Shown in pieces: positions 1 to 10,800 of a stretch of DNA of 18,962 nucleotides. Origin of the DNA: Monoraphidium neglectum (taxonomy: Eukaryota > Chlorophyta > Chlorophyceae > Sphaeropleales > Selenastraceae); the NCBI RefSeq assembly GCF_000611645.1, contig NW_014012735.1, positions 1-18,962 on the forward strand, given 5' to 3'. Under the pieces are notes generated by a model that searched no databases, was not told the DNA's origin, and was given only the letters and a program-made list of their open reading frames with translations. Position numbers and translations under genes: made by a program. Position 1 is the first letter of the stretch, and every line of letters begins with the position of its first letter.

Positions 1-193
1 GGTGGGCGAGCGGCACGGCGGCGGCGGGGAGGGGATTGGAAGCTCGGGTGATCCTGCTCCCCATCAGGCAGGGCCAGTGGAGGGCCCAGGCCCCAGCAGC
101 AGAGGCGGCGCCGCCGGCCGGCGCGGCGACGGTGGAGGCGGCCGGGGGCCGAGGGGCCGAGGGGGCGGAGGCAGCGGCGGCCCCCAATTGTAA
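1..193 (+). CDS. 3' end of an unidentified low-complexity protein gene (partial)
   Basis: The window opens inside an open frame with strong G/C third positions. Frame 2 runs to a TAA at 191-193 and gives a Gly/Arg-rich tail with GGRGPRGRGGGG, reminiscent of RGG-type RNA-binding tails. Frame 3 is also open, to a TAA at 201-203, and gives an Ala-rich tail ending APNCNDE. I prefer frame 2 slightly because its third positions are more uniformly G/C, but both fit. The family cannot be named from a low-complexity tail. The start lies outside the window. A TGTAA at 189-193 overlaps the frame-2 stop, too close to be its only poly(A) signal. No clear signal follows before the next promoter, so the 3' end is unresolved. 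Confidence 0.4.
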   Translation, partial: VGERHGGGGEGIGSSGDPAPHQAGPVEGPGPSSRGGAAGRRGDGGGGRGPRGRGGGGSGGPQL

Positions 194-203
194 CGATGAG
201 TAA

Positions 204-902
204 TGGCTGTCTGCGTTGCGGACCAAAGGCCAGATGATAGAGCTTGTTTCGCTTCATACCACTTCAAACGTCCTGTGGCTGTTTGGGCATCACCCCGGCC
301 CCCAAAAAGCCTTTGTAGGGGGTCATTGCCTCTCCTCCCTTGAGCCATTGAAGAACTTGCCCCTCTGTCCCGCAGTAGCTGCCCGCACATGCTGTGAGCC
401 GGTGTTTGCTCCCCCCATGACTTACTCCCCCCATGTTTGATACACAATATCAGAAACAGGCGTGTGTCTTACACCTTTACGTCGTCACAATGTCCGGTGC
501 CAAGCGCAACAAGCATGCGGTGCGGGCGGCGATGGCTGGGTGCGGGACGGGGGCGGACTGGGCGGGGGCGCGCGGCGGCCAGGGTTTTGGTTGAAACATG
601 TGGGGGGCGCCCCGCTGCTGTATCCATGTACCATTGCACTCATTTGGGGCGGATATGGAGGAGATGGTGCATCTGTATGCGTCCCCCCCCCCCGGACCTG
701 CTTTTGCATGCACTTGCCGCCTTCGCCAGGTCAGCGATGACTGCGCATGTGACTGTTGAGCGGCGCAAGGGCAGCGATGGCAGGCCATGATCGGTGCTAG
801 AAGCTTTGTAGGAGCACTTTTCACTCACAGCGCTGTCTACAACATAATGCGGGGTTCACCAGTTGTCCGGTGTCCCGGGTGGGTGGTGGGTGGGAATCTT
901 TG
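204..902. other. Intergenic / 3' UTR, no gene recognised
   Basis: I see no convincing gene here. Open frames up to about 115 codons exist on both strands but overlap each other and lack domain-like sequence. The stretch probably holds the 3' UTR of the upstream gene. It includes an 11-base C run at 683-693 and a GC-rich block around 520-620. Confidence 0.5.
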
Positions 903-963
903 TCGTGCGTAAACACGCATGCTGAGCCCTCATTTCGTGCGTGATCGCCCTACTTATATATAC
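903..963 (+). promoter_or_regulatory. Probable core promoter of the RNase T2 gene
   Basis: TTATATATAC at 954-963 is a good TATA box. With initiation about 25-35 bases downstream, the 5' UTR before the ATG at 1032 would be roughly 40-50 bases. Two exact copies of TCGTGCGT (903-910 and 935-942) lie just upstream, 32 bases apart start to start, about three helical turns. The first copy also forms a small inverted repeat, TGCGT...ACGCA. A role as paired factor sites is inference. Confidence 0.5.
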
Positions 964-1031
964 ATCCGTATTTATACACCCGTGACCTCAACCAGAGTAA
1001 CTCTTGACACAAGCAACCACTCACGATCACA

Positions 1032-2289
1032 ATGGCTAGGATCAGCGCTGTAGTGGCCTTCGTCATATGTGGAACGTTTATCCTTGCACAACTGGTTCAC
1101 GTCAAAGCAGTCGAGCCCCTCGGCAGTGCCGGTACCGCGCCCAACGCCGCTCGCACCACGACGCCCAACGACTTCTGCCCGCGCCGCAGCTGCAGGAGCA
1201 GGGTGAGCAGCGCAGCGCCAGTCATGCCGCGCGCATTGGCAGCGCGCCGTTTCTTGCGCGGGGCTGGCGGCACAGCTGGGAACGGGCATGAGCACGGGCA
1301 CGCCCGACCAGGCGCGCGCGATCGCGGCCGTCCACCGGGCGCCCCACGCACGATAACGTACCCCACCTGACTCCGACCCATCTGTGCCCCGCAGGAGCGC
1401 GGCGACCTTGGGTTTGACTATTACCTTTTGGCACGCCAGTGGCTGGGCACAGTCTGCGCGCACGAGGACTGCGTAAACCCGCCAGAGACCTCAGAGTGAG
1501 TGCGACGGCCCGGCCCGCGCAGAGTCCGGAGCGGCCAGCCAGAGCGCGCCAGACCCGGGGGGTTTTGGGAGGGACGAGCAGTGGGAGGGCGGGAAAGGGG
1601 GATGGGCCCTGCTGTGGCCATTTCGAGGCGTGGGCCCACCACTGAGTAGTCGACTGCGGGCTGGTACCGGTGAGCCCCCACTTGCGGCGCGCGCCATCTG
1701 AATTTTGTACCCGCCAGCTGCGGCCTTCCGACGCGCAGCCGCCCCTCTGCTCATTCGCTCCTCCGATGCGAGGCTAGTGTTCTGCTTCCGCCCCCGCAAA
1801 CACCTGCTTGCCTTCGTCCGCCAAATGAATCGCACCCATCCCCTGCCCTCTTCCCCCACCCCCCTCCCCCAAAACAGCACCAACCTTCACGTGCTCATGC
1901 GCACAAACGTGCACACAATACACTCACAACAATCACTCTCTCACACACACACAAATACACGCACACGTTTGCACTCGCGCCGCGCAGCTTCCAGTTTACC
2001 CTCCACGGCCTCTGGCCCGAGTGCCTCAGCCAGGACGTCGCCCCGGACTACCCCCAGTGCTGCGACTCCTCCGCCGCCTTTTCGTATTCCAAGATCTCCG
2101 ACCTCGCGCCGCAGCTCAAGACCGAGTGGCCGAGCTACAAGTCTACAAACGGGTCGGGCTTCTGGCAGCACGAGTGGGCGAAACATGGGACATGTGCAAT
2201 GGCCAACGGGGGCGTGGCTGACGAGCATGACTACTTTGCGCGCGCCTTGGAGCTGCACGAGCGCTTCAACATCGAGGTGGGTGGGCTTA

Positions 2290-2387
<98 letters not shown>

Positions 2388-3676
2388 GGCTGCTGCGGCT
2401 GCTACTGTCGCTGATGCTGCTGCGGCTGCTGCGGCTGCTGCGGCTGCTACTGTCGCTGCTGCTGATGCTGATGCTGCTGCTGCTGCTGCTGCTGCTTGTT
2501 CTGCTGCTGCTGTCTATGAATTGTGCATTGGTTCCCCACAGCTTTTGGTGTGTGGCGTTTGGCGCGCTTCATATGCCCAAGGGACTGACACGCAGGCTGT
2601 GCTTGTGCAGCTGGGCTGGCACAGGCCCCCATTCCACCGAAGGACAACGCCCGAGGCGGGCATCGCGTCGCTGCGCGCCGCGCGTTAAAGCAGCGCAGCA
2701 CGCGCATTTCTTCCCATCCCGACGACCCCGGGGTCTCGTCACCCCTCTTGCCTGGGTATCCGCGTGCACGTGCGCGTGCGGCCCGCAGGACGCGCTGAGT
2801 CAGGAGGGCATCACCCCCGATGCAACCCGTGCCTACCCCGGCCGCCAGCTGTACGACGCCCTGCGGCGCCACCTCGGCCACGAGGCCCTCTTCTTCTGCG
2901 ACGCGCAGGGCAACCTCGGACACGTGAGCGGGGTCCGAGGTTTGACGTCCTTGATCTAACCTTGCGTGCAGCGGCACCTCTCGGCAATGAACCCACCTGT
3001 TGAGTTTGACGGCCCCGAGTTTGCTCTGTATCAATCTTCAATCGCAACAGAGCGCCTGCGCGGCGACGGCTGCGGCCACTCCCGCGGCCAATGAACGCCC
3101 CAACCGCCCCAGGGTGCTGGCCTGAGGGGTGGTAGGGGCGCTGCCAGCAGCCCTGCCCACTCCATGGCGCCTTATCCCCTGTCGCAATCACTCCATCACA
3201 TGACATTGCATCACATCAAATCACATCTTGCCACTAAAATGCGTACGGTCGCCATCTTTCCAAACCACCGAACCCAGGTTGAGACCTGTCTGGACCTGCA
3301 GCTGCGCCCCATGGACTGCCCAGACGCCCCCGACTTTGCCCTCGCGCGCCGCCGCGCCGCCGGCGCCGGCTCCGTCGGGGAGTCATACCTGAACGCCTGC
3401 CGCCGCGACGTGAAGATCCCGCCCCTCGGCCAGGCGCGCTCCGCTGCCTCCCGCCGCAACATCGCGCCGCCGCCCGGCCCGGCGCACCCCGCGGCGCGCG
3501 GGGCGGCGGCCGCGGCGCGCGGGGTCGGTGTGAAGGCTGGCGAGTGGGCGGCCGGCTGCTGGCAAGGGCTGGCGGTCGCGGCGGCCGCCGCCGTGCTCAT
3601 GGCGTGCCTGGCTGCGCTGGGCCGGTGCCCGGACGAGCACAAGGGTGGCGGCCACCAGAGGCCGCTCCTGGCCTGA
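1032..3676 (+). CDS. RNase T2 family ribonuclease with C-terminal hydrophobic anchor
   Basis: Five exons join in frame: 1032-1202, 1395-1495, 1988-2276, 2789-2923 and 3278-3676, giving 364 residues. RNase T2 enzymes cleave single-stranded RNA through 2',3'-cyclic phosphates in the secretory pathway, vacuole or outside the cell. Residues 1 to about 26 form a signal peptide. FDYYLLARQW precedes the CAS I motif FTLHGLWP (H97). CAS II is FWQHEWAKHGTC (H152, E153, K156, H157, C160). All residues expected for catalysis are present, and VETCLDLQLRPMDCP matches the family's conserved C-terminal Cys region. About 115 extra residues follow: an Arg/Pro/Ala-rich stretch, then a hydrophobic segment near residues 326-346 and a short polar tail, suggesting a membrane-anchored form. 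The model is supported by consistent intron phases and GT-AG borders. A TATA box lies about 70 bases upstream of the ATG. No TGTAA was found close downstream. Confidence 0.9.
1941..1966 (+). repeat. CA-rich simple repeat in RNase T2 intron 2
   Basis: The 3' part of intron 2 (1496-1987) carries an interrupted CT/CA tract with several uninterrupted CA units, just upstream of the CAG acceptor at 1985-1987. The pyrimidine-rich 1840-1950 stretch may serve as the acceptor tract. The rest of the intron shows nothing recognisable. Confidence 0.7.
2291..2512 (+). repeat. CTG trinucleotide repeat in RNase T2 intron 3
   Basis: A pure CTG run at 2291-2387 (about 32 units) is followed to about 2512 by an interrupted tract with GCGGCT, GCTACTGTCGCT and GATGCT variants. 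The interruption unit containing GGCTGCTACTGTCGCTG occurs twice, so part of the tract was duplicated as a block. It lies inside the intron at 2277-2788. The frames open across it (poly-Ala, poly-Leu, poly-Cys) are repeat artefacts: they break the RNase reading frame, whereas splicing it out joins the RNase domain exactly. Confidence 0.9.
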
Positions 3677-5216
3677 CCGGGGCCGAGCAGTGTCACCTTA
3701 AAATCAAGCAGGCATAAAATTGCGCCGCACTGACCCATGATCCTAGCACCCTTTGCTATCAGCGGCCGCGCCGTTGTTGTGCCCGTGTATGCCCCGCTTT
3801 GGTGTCATGGCACCAGCAGTGGTGGGGGGCGTCCGATGGGGGCCAGTTTTGTATCTGTGACAGATTGAGGTGGGGCTAGCCCAAGACGAATGTTATGCTG
3901 TCATCTGCGCCGCTCTGTGACCTCACCACCCCGCTGCTTTCACGCCCCCAGATCAGCACACCAACAACCCTTTTGCGCACATCATAGACGCTGCTTTGGC
4001 GCTGCAGCCACCAACAGGACCCAGTCAAGGCTTGCAGTTCAGCGGGGTTATGTGTGTCACTCACTACGGACAGTTGCATACTGTCAGGTGCACTGTGTTC
4101 TGCCTCGCCACTGTTTTTGTACACCATAGATAGATGATGTTCCCATGCCTACAACCCAGCACATGCGCGCACTTGAGCGTGCGTGGTGACACGACATGCA
4201 CATACAGGCGATGAGAGTAAGCAGATTTGCTACTTTGCACGGAGGGAGGCAGTTACAAGTCGACGCGTGCTGTCTGACGTTGCAGCACCCATACACTCCA
4301 ATCCCAAAGCAACCTGCAGGCAGGATTTGGAAGTGAATGACAGAACTTGCGTTTGGGCAGGGGCGGGCCAGCGACGGGCCGCACCCCAGGGTCAGAGGGC
4401 TGGTTTCCCTGACGTATCGCCTGTGGGCGGTGGGACGTGCGTGGTGTATGGATGGCAGACCTGCATGTGGCCATGAAGGGCTGGCTGATGTAGGTATGAT
4501 GGCAGGTGTGGGGGATGAGCCGTCAGTGAGGTGAACCCTTGAACGGCCAAACTGGCTCGAGAGACGTCTTCAAAGTTGTGGGTTCTCGCCATGGGGCAGC
4601 CATGCAGCATGCGCAGATATGCTTTTCGCGCCAAGAAAGGGCAGAGTAAGTGATCTCTGGTGAGTGGCTCACGACAAGTGCGCACTTGCGCCCTGTTGAG
4701 AGTGGTGAACCCTCGGGCCATAGGTTTGGGGTGAAAGAACCCAGCTTCACCGCCCGAATGAAAAGCAAGCAATGAATGATGATGGGAACCCAGGAGCATG
4801 TGCTGCAGCAATAAGCGGGCGAAACAGCCATTAGGAATGGCAACAGTGGGGTGACAAATCGGATCTGCAGGCAGGGCTTCAGCAAGTAAGGAGCGTCAAA
4901 GGCGCAGGGAAGGGAGGCTTGCATGCCCACGTGGGGGAGTTGGTGCAGGTGATGTGAATGAGCCGGCGCAGCAGCGGGTTGGCTGAGCATATCGACAAAA
5001 ACTTCGTTGCAGCACCCTTGTGGAGGGAGTGCCAGTGCACTTTGAACAAAATCATGACAGAGCACAAGCCCCATGCACACGGCTTGCGCTGCGGCCAGGT
5101 CCTGAAGCCCAGCGCCTCTATCTTGACCCTCCTCGAGCGCCGCCGCCTGAGCCGTTCAAGCCGCCTTTGGCAGTGGCGGCGGGCGCGCGGCGTGGTTGGG
5201 CCGTTCAAGCGACCTC
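3677..5216. other. Convergent intergenic region, no gene recognised
   Basis: This stretch lies between the stop codons of two convergent genes and should hold both 3' UTRs. On the minus strand a TGTAA lies at 4257-4253, about 960 bases behind the stop of the small secreted protein gene, a possible but distant poly(A) signal. No plus-strand TGTAA was seen. A direct repeat GCCGTTCAAGC occurs twice near 5151 and 5200. Open frames here (for example minus 4523-5080) have no domain-like composition. Confidence 0.5.
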
Positions 5217-6131
5217 TCAGGTCTGGTAACCGCTCATGAACTGCACTATGGAGCTGTTCAGGTTGACTGCTGGGTTGGCGAATGCGTTGGTCCTGGACGA
5301 GTCAGTGGGGCTGACCACTGTGTTGAAGGTGGTGGGCTTGCAGCGCACCGCGCTGCCGCCGTAGGGCCCGCGCGAATACAGCAAAAAGACGCCGCTGCTG
5401 AGCGCGGGGGCGGCTGCCGACAGCCTCGGGCCGAGGTTCAGCGTGGCGAGGGCCTCCCTGCCGTTGGCGATGGGGCGCGCTGTGGGGCTGATGCTGTTGC
5501 CGCGGCAGTCGGTGGCGATGTTGCCGATGAGGTAGGCTGATGAGAATGGTGCGCCAAAGGGAAGCCAATAGACCTCGTACAGGTTGATCTAGGGGAGATC
5601 CATTGGATAACAGAGTGCAGCATTGCAGGCTTCTTGCTGGGTGTTTGTGGATAGAGCGAGTAATACAATGGGGGGAGGGTGCTGTGCATGTCACAGTGAC
5701 GATGGACAGGAGCGCTTGGCAGGCCTTGCCTGCCATGGGGCAGAAACAAGGTGCATTCTTTGTGTTCTTGACGCTCGGAGAAGCTTATTTTGCTGCGTCA
5801 AAACGTGACCGGCCATACAACACCCTGTAGACTCCAGCTCGAGCTGAGAAACTAAAGGCGCAGCAGGGGGGAATCACGCCCTCACCTGGCTCGCACCCTT
5901 CAATGTGACGGCCACACGCCCGTTGGAGGGCAGCACGTTGATGGAGCCGGATGTAAGGGTGTCGCCGCCGCAGCCGACATTCACCACGGCCATGCCTGTT
6001 GACGTGGCTTCACTGCAGCGCACGAGGGTTGCTGAGTAGACGAACGGCGCTCCGCGGGCAGACTTGGGCACGCTAGAGGCCATAAGTAGGCCCAATATCA
6101 GAGCAACACGCGCCTGATAGTGAACTGCCAT
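5217..6131 (-). CDS. Small secreted protein of unknown family
   Basis: Two exons on the minus strand, 6131-5886 and 5588-5217, join in phase 0 and give 205 residues. The donor is CAG/GTGAGG and the acceptor CCCCTAG, a TAG rather than the usual CAG. I chose the ATG at 6131 because a clear signal peptide follows at once (hydrophobic ALILGLLMASS, then a likely cleavage around residue 27). An in-frame ATG further upstream, at 6257, would bury that signal. The mature part has four cysteines, alternating hydrophobic and polar residues as in a beta-rich fold, the phrase IGNIATDCRGN in the middle and an NSS glycosylation sequon near the C-terminus. I do not recognise the family. It is probably extracellular or cell-wall located. 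It is convergent with the RNase gene, and its promoter was not identified. Confidence 0.75.
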
Positions 6132-6499
6132 TGGAGAGGAGCTTGGGGGTGGGAGGTCTGGCCAAGGCTGCGTGATCGCGATGATCGCGACCGGGGTGAC
6201 GCACTCGTCTGTCAAGTTAATATGGACAGTTCCCGGCGAGAAAACAAGTGTATTCAAGCATTCCTAGTGCTTTTGCAGCATCGAGGGTTAGTCGGTTCAA
6301 CCACACCAAGGGTGTGAAGGCGAGTGTGAAGAGTCAGCTGAGCGGGCGCATCGTGGCCGATTGGCGCCTACCTGGGGTGCAAATCGTGTGTGTGAGAGAG
6401 CATGGGGAGATTTGAGCAGGCGCCGTGTCATCTAGACTCCAATGTCCCATGACCGGAAGGCTTGAACAGCAAGCAAGCAGGGACCCTGGCCGGCACAGG
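6132..6499. other. Intergenic, upstream of the small secreted protein gene
   Basis: This stretch lies between the start of the small secreted protein gene and the outer edge of the left duplication arm. It should hold that gene's promoter on the minus strand, but I see no convincing TATA box and no coding exon. Confidence 0.4.
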
Positions 6500-7870
6500 T
6501 GTGCCTTGGACTGTGCAGTCTGCCCCTGGTGACAGCCTCTCCCACTTCAGGACATCCTGCAGCAATTTCCGAGAAAAACATAGCAAAGTGTTTGTATGTT
6601 GCAGATGTTGTTTGATCCCTTCTACCCTGGTGGGGTCTGTTCGATCCCGAATCAAGATCCTGCCACTGCCAAATAAAGCCACTAAGTCTCACAACCGACT
6701 CCGTGTAGGAGCTTGCGGTGTTACACGCACAGCCGTAACAGCTTGTGTTTTCATCATATGTGCGGCAAGCAAGGGCAGAAGGCCCTTGCCACAACTGCGA
6801 GCGTCGCCTGACACCAGGAGCTATGCAAGTGCAGTGCGATCGGCATAGAATGCTTGCTGCCCTGAACAGCTAGTACAGATCGATGACGTGTGGTGTGTGC
6901 AAGTGCGGATGTGAGGTTGCTCTCACGAAGCCCAAGGCGATGATGCGAGGGCAATCACAGAGTATAAGTAATGAGGAAGGGCAACAGAGGGACAAATGAG
7001 ACTCTGGTGAACGAAGCGTCTAATGTAACGCAGAGGCGCCCAGAGGCGCGGCGCTAGTGCGAGTGCGAATCGTGTTGAAGCTGGGCTAGAAAACACGGCA
7101 GACAGCATGTTGGCGGCGCGAAACTTGCTGATGCCGACCGCCAGGGCAGCCAGGCGACGGGATGAAAAGTAAGGGGGCAGGAAACTGAGGGCATCCGCCG
7201 GCTTGGTTGAGACACCGGGGCAAAGGCATAAATGCGTCAGCGCTCACAAATCGAAAAAGGCCTGGACTCGAAGATTCCCACGTGCCAAACCCACTTGGGG
7301 TGCATGTTGCCGCCAGCCCAGCAGTGCATATATATGTGGATGGAGGTGAGAAGCGCGAAAGGCAGGAAGATGAAGCTATGGCGTCGCTGTCTGCAACGGA
7401 AGTCTTAGCCCACCAGGGCCACGCTGGACCAGCCCTCGTTCTCCTCAGTGCCAGTGGGCTCCGCAACCCACGAGTTGATGGCGGTGCCGACGACGCGGAT
7501 CTTGCCAATGGTGTCTTCACGCAGGGTGCCCGCAAACGCGCGCCACACGCCGCCCACGTCGTGGGTGAGGCCGACGCAGGCGGCGTCCTTGTCGCAGGCA
7601 GAGCGCATGGCCTTGAAGTCGGAGGTGGAGGGGGAGCCGGCCAGGGTGACGGTGGTGCCAATGGTCTCTCCCAGGAGCTTGGGGTAGGCCACGTAGGCGC
7701 CCTCCTTGATCTCAAACAGCACGACGCTGACATCGGGGTTGTCCCACCAGGCCGCGGTGCCGTCGCCGACGATGTGCGCGGCGCTGATGTCGGCGCCGGT
7801 TGTGCGCCAGTAGCACTTGTTGATGCCGTCGCCGTCGGGGCCGCCGGTCTTGTAGAACACCATGTACTGG
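6500..7870 (-). repeat. Left arm of an imperfect inverted duplication
   Basis: Read on the minus strand, this segment (last part of the Cys-rich gene's final exon plus its 3' flank) aligns colinearly with the plus strand of 11306-12570. Anchors, left arm versus right arm, include TCTGTGATTGCCCT (6961-6948 and 12124-12137), ATCGCCTTGGGCT, AACCAAGC, TGTAACACC (6725-6717 and 12340-12348), and a GAAGTGGGA...GGGGCAGACTG block near 6550 and 12530. The coding part (7405-7870) is much better conserved than the flank. Apart from the coding part, no gene is seen here. Confidence 0.85.
6721..6725 (-). terminator. Candidate TGTAA poly(A) signal of the Cys-rich protein gene
   Basis: TGTAA on the minus strand lies about 680 bases after the stop at 7405. 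TGTAA is the canonical chlorophyte polyadenylation signal. The surrounding TGTAACACC is preserved in the inverted copy at 12340-12348 although most of the flank has diverged. Confidence 0.45.
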
Positions 7871-10800
7871 CAGGTGCTGTCGAGGCCGCAGTTTGTCTGG
7901 CAGGCTGAGAGGGTGGTCTGGCCGCTCTGCAGCGCCAGGATGGTGGCGTTGTCGTGGTAGATGTAGTCCCAGGGCAGGAAGGTCTGCTCGTTGTCAGGGT
8001 TTGTAATAAACTGCCCGAAGCAGTCCTCGGGGGTCCAGGTGCCCTGGGGTTGGTTGGGGTTTAGGGCAGGTGGGGACCGCGAATCGGCCAAGGTCAGGGA
8101 TGTGCGCACCAAGTGTGAAAAAAAGGAGTAGATTGTGCAAAACCAGCAAGAAGCGGGCATGCCAGCCGGCTTGCATGCATGCTCCTCAGCGCCCCTCAGC
8201 CACCGTCCCTTGATGTGCCGCCGCCGTCGCTCAAAACTTGGAACCCCTGCACCCCAGCAGCAGCGCCCCCACCTTGCGAGACACCATGGTGCCTGTGAAG
8301 TTCTGGGTGGTGGGGCAGGCGGTGCAGTTTTGGCCGCCCTGGGTGAAGCCGGCACTGTAGGTGCCCGACGGGCAGATGCTGCAAGATGTGTTTGAAAGCG
8401 AGCCGAGGACGATCTTGCCGTCGGCCGTGCCGGTGCCAAAGCCCGGGCGGCACGCATCGCAGTCGGTCTTGGCGACGGCAGCCATGGTGGCGGTGGTGGA
8501 GGTGCCCGCCGGGCACTGGCTGCAGGAGCCGTTGCCGATGAAACCCTTGTAGAAGCCGCGCAGGCAGGGCTCGATCGCGCCGGAGGAGCCGAACAGGTGG
8601 TAGCCAAAGTCGAGCTTGCAGTCGCTGGCGGCGTCGGAGCCGGTTTCGCCCGCGGTGGCGTTGGCGCTGTTGGTGGTGTTGAAGCCGTCGCCGCAGTAGG
8701 TGCAGGGGTTCTGGTTGTCGCCGGGGTTGTAGTAGCCGTACGAGCACTGGTTAACAGAGCCGTCGTCGTAGCCGTACCCCGCATTGGTGAGGCACTGGGC
8801 GGCGGCCGTGGAGCCTGTCTGCAGGGTGTGGGTGTTCTCCTGGCACTTAGTGCACTCGACGTCCACCAGGCCAAATGTGTTGTTGGGGCGGCCATAGGTG
8901 TTGTTGGGGCACACGTAGCCCTCCAGCACGCCGCTGACGGCGTCGCGCCTGTTGCCGTGGCCGGCGGGCGTGTAGCACTGGTCGGCGCTGGTGGAGCCCG
9001 CGGCGGCGGTGGTGATGGTGCCGTTGCCGCACTTGACGCAGGGCTCCCTGTTGTAGCCGGGGTTGTAAGAGCCAGCCGGGCACAGGGTGGCAACGCCGGC
9101 GCCGTTGGTGCCGCCAGGCGCCCAGCCGTAGCCGGGGGGAGCCAGGCACGCGTCGGGGCTGGTGGCCTTGGTAACGTTTGCGAGGGTGGTCAGGTTGTTG
9201 CCGCAGCCCGTGCAGGTGACGGCAGTAGACCCGTCAAAGGTGACCTCGCCAGTGCGGTACGAGTCCTGGCCGCACTCGGTGGCGTCGGTGGTGCCGACGG
9301 TGGGGGCGGACGCAAACTGGTAGCCGGCCAGCAGCACTGCAAGCGAAGGGGGTTAGTGGATGTGGGTGACAATGTTCTTTGTGAGGATGGAAAGGCGTGA
9401 TGCAAGACACTGGCCGGCCGCATGGCCCCCCATCTTAGCTGGTGGATGCCGCTGAGCCGCACGGCCCTGATGTATGGTTGCCCCCGTCGCACTGGGTTGC
9501 TGCCAGCACCCCAGCGGTTCCGTCCCCTCATGCGTGCAGCGGCCTGAGCCAGGGTGCGTGCCCACCAGTGCAGGCGGACGAGGATGTCTTGCCGACCTCG
9601 CCGGCGGCTGTGGTGACGCCGTTGGGGCACTCGGAGCAGTCCTGGTTGCCCACGAAGCTCTTGTAGGTGCCGCGGGCGCAGGCGACAGCTTTGCCGCGCA
9701 GGTAGTAGTAGCCAATGGGCGCCTGGCAGTCCTGGGTCGAGTTGGAGTTGGTGCCGGCGGTAGTCAGGTCGCCTGGGCACTTGGTGCACTTGCGCGTGTT
9801 GTAGCCGGGGTTGTCTGGGCGGGTGGGGAGTGCAAGTGCGGGGAGGAACGGGCAGAGGAGAACACCACGTCAGTTGGCTGGTTGTTGAGAGGCGCGGCGC
9901 AGGGCGGGCTCTCGCGCACCCCTGCCCTTGCTCACACTTGTCCGAGTTACTGAACGAATGCGTGCACAGCGCCTTGTCTGCAGGTATGCACACAGTGTCG
10001 CATGCGGCTGCGGCACCATGCGCTCAGCCTGCATTGCAGGCTGCCTTCACCCCAGCAGGCGCCACCTCCGTCATCAGTAGTGGCGCCCACCCAAGCGCAC
10101 GACGCAACACTGACGCCACACAGACGTCCTTGTCAACCCCAGAGACCAAGGCAGAGGGTGGAGACTCACAGAAGCCGGCGTCGCAGGCGGCTGAGGTGTC
10201 GCCGGAGCCCCAGCCAAAGCCAGGCTTCACGACGCACTCGCGGTCGGACTTGGCAAACTGGGTGGTGGTGATCTTGTTGGCGCCGCAGGCCGCGAAGGCC
10301 GTGGAGGACTCGGCGGTGATCTTGGCGCCAGGGCAGACGTTGTTGTAGTCGCAGGGGATGCAGGTGAAGCCGGTCTGGCCGCTCACGGCGGTGTTCTCGG
10401 TGGTGTAGTAGCCGGGCGCGCAGTAGCAGGCGCGGCCGCTGGCCTTGACGGCGTAGCCGGTGTCGCACTTTGTGCAGATGGCCTGGGGCGGGCGCGTAGG
10501 AGGTGAGGGTCGGGAGTGAGTGGGGACGAGGGTCGCGGCCAAGGGGATGGTGAGGGGGTTGGTCAGGGCAGAGGGTAAAGAGTGAAGGGGTCAGGTACAA
10601 CAAGCCTCCCTTGGCTGTCTGGCTTAGACTCCCTGCCCCTGGATGTGCGCGCGACGCTTCCACTGATCCGACTGACACCCGCGGCACCTGCTGCACCGCC
10701 CCGCACCTTTGTCACAGTGCCGCGGTAGAATTGGTAGCGGCAGGCAGTGCAGTGCTTGACCGAGCGGTCGCAGTCAGCGGAGGTGGGGGTCTGCAGCAGC

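Noticed and set aside
1705..2688. A 327-codon plus-strand open frame with a long poly-Ala stretch
   Set aside because: It reads through two introns and the CTG repeat in the wrong frame. The RNase T2 frame with spliced exons explains the region, including both catalytic motifs.
2414..2959. Plus-strand frame with a poly-Leu start
   Set aside because: It begins inside the intronic CTG repeat and runs out of frame through the next RNase exon.
4523..5080. A 185-codon minus-strand open frame downstream of the small secreted protein gene
   Set aside because: It has no recognisable domain, weak third-position G/C preference and lies in the expected 3' UTR.
7207..7908. A 233-codon plus-strand open frame
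   Set aside because: It is antisense to the last exon of the Cys-rich gene. Its Gly/Val/Ala-rich composition is the mirror of G/C third positions on the coding strand.
8597..9400. A 267-codon plus-strand open frame, Val/Gly/Ala-rich
   Set aside because: It is antisense to exon 4 of the Cys-rich gene, which has CxxC repeats and consistent splice phases.
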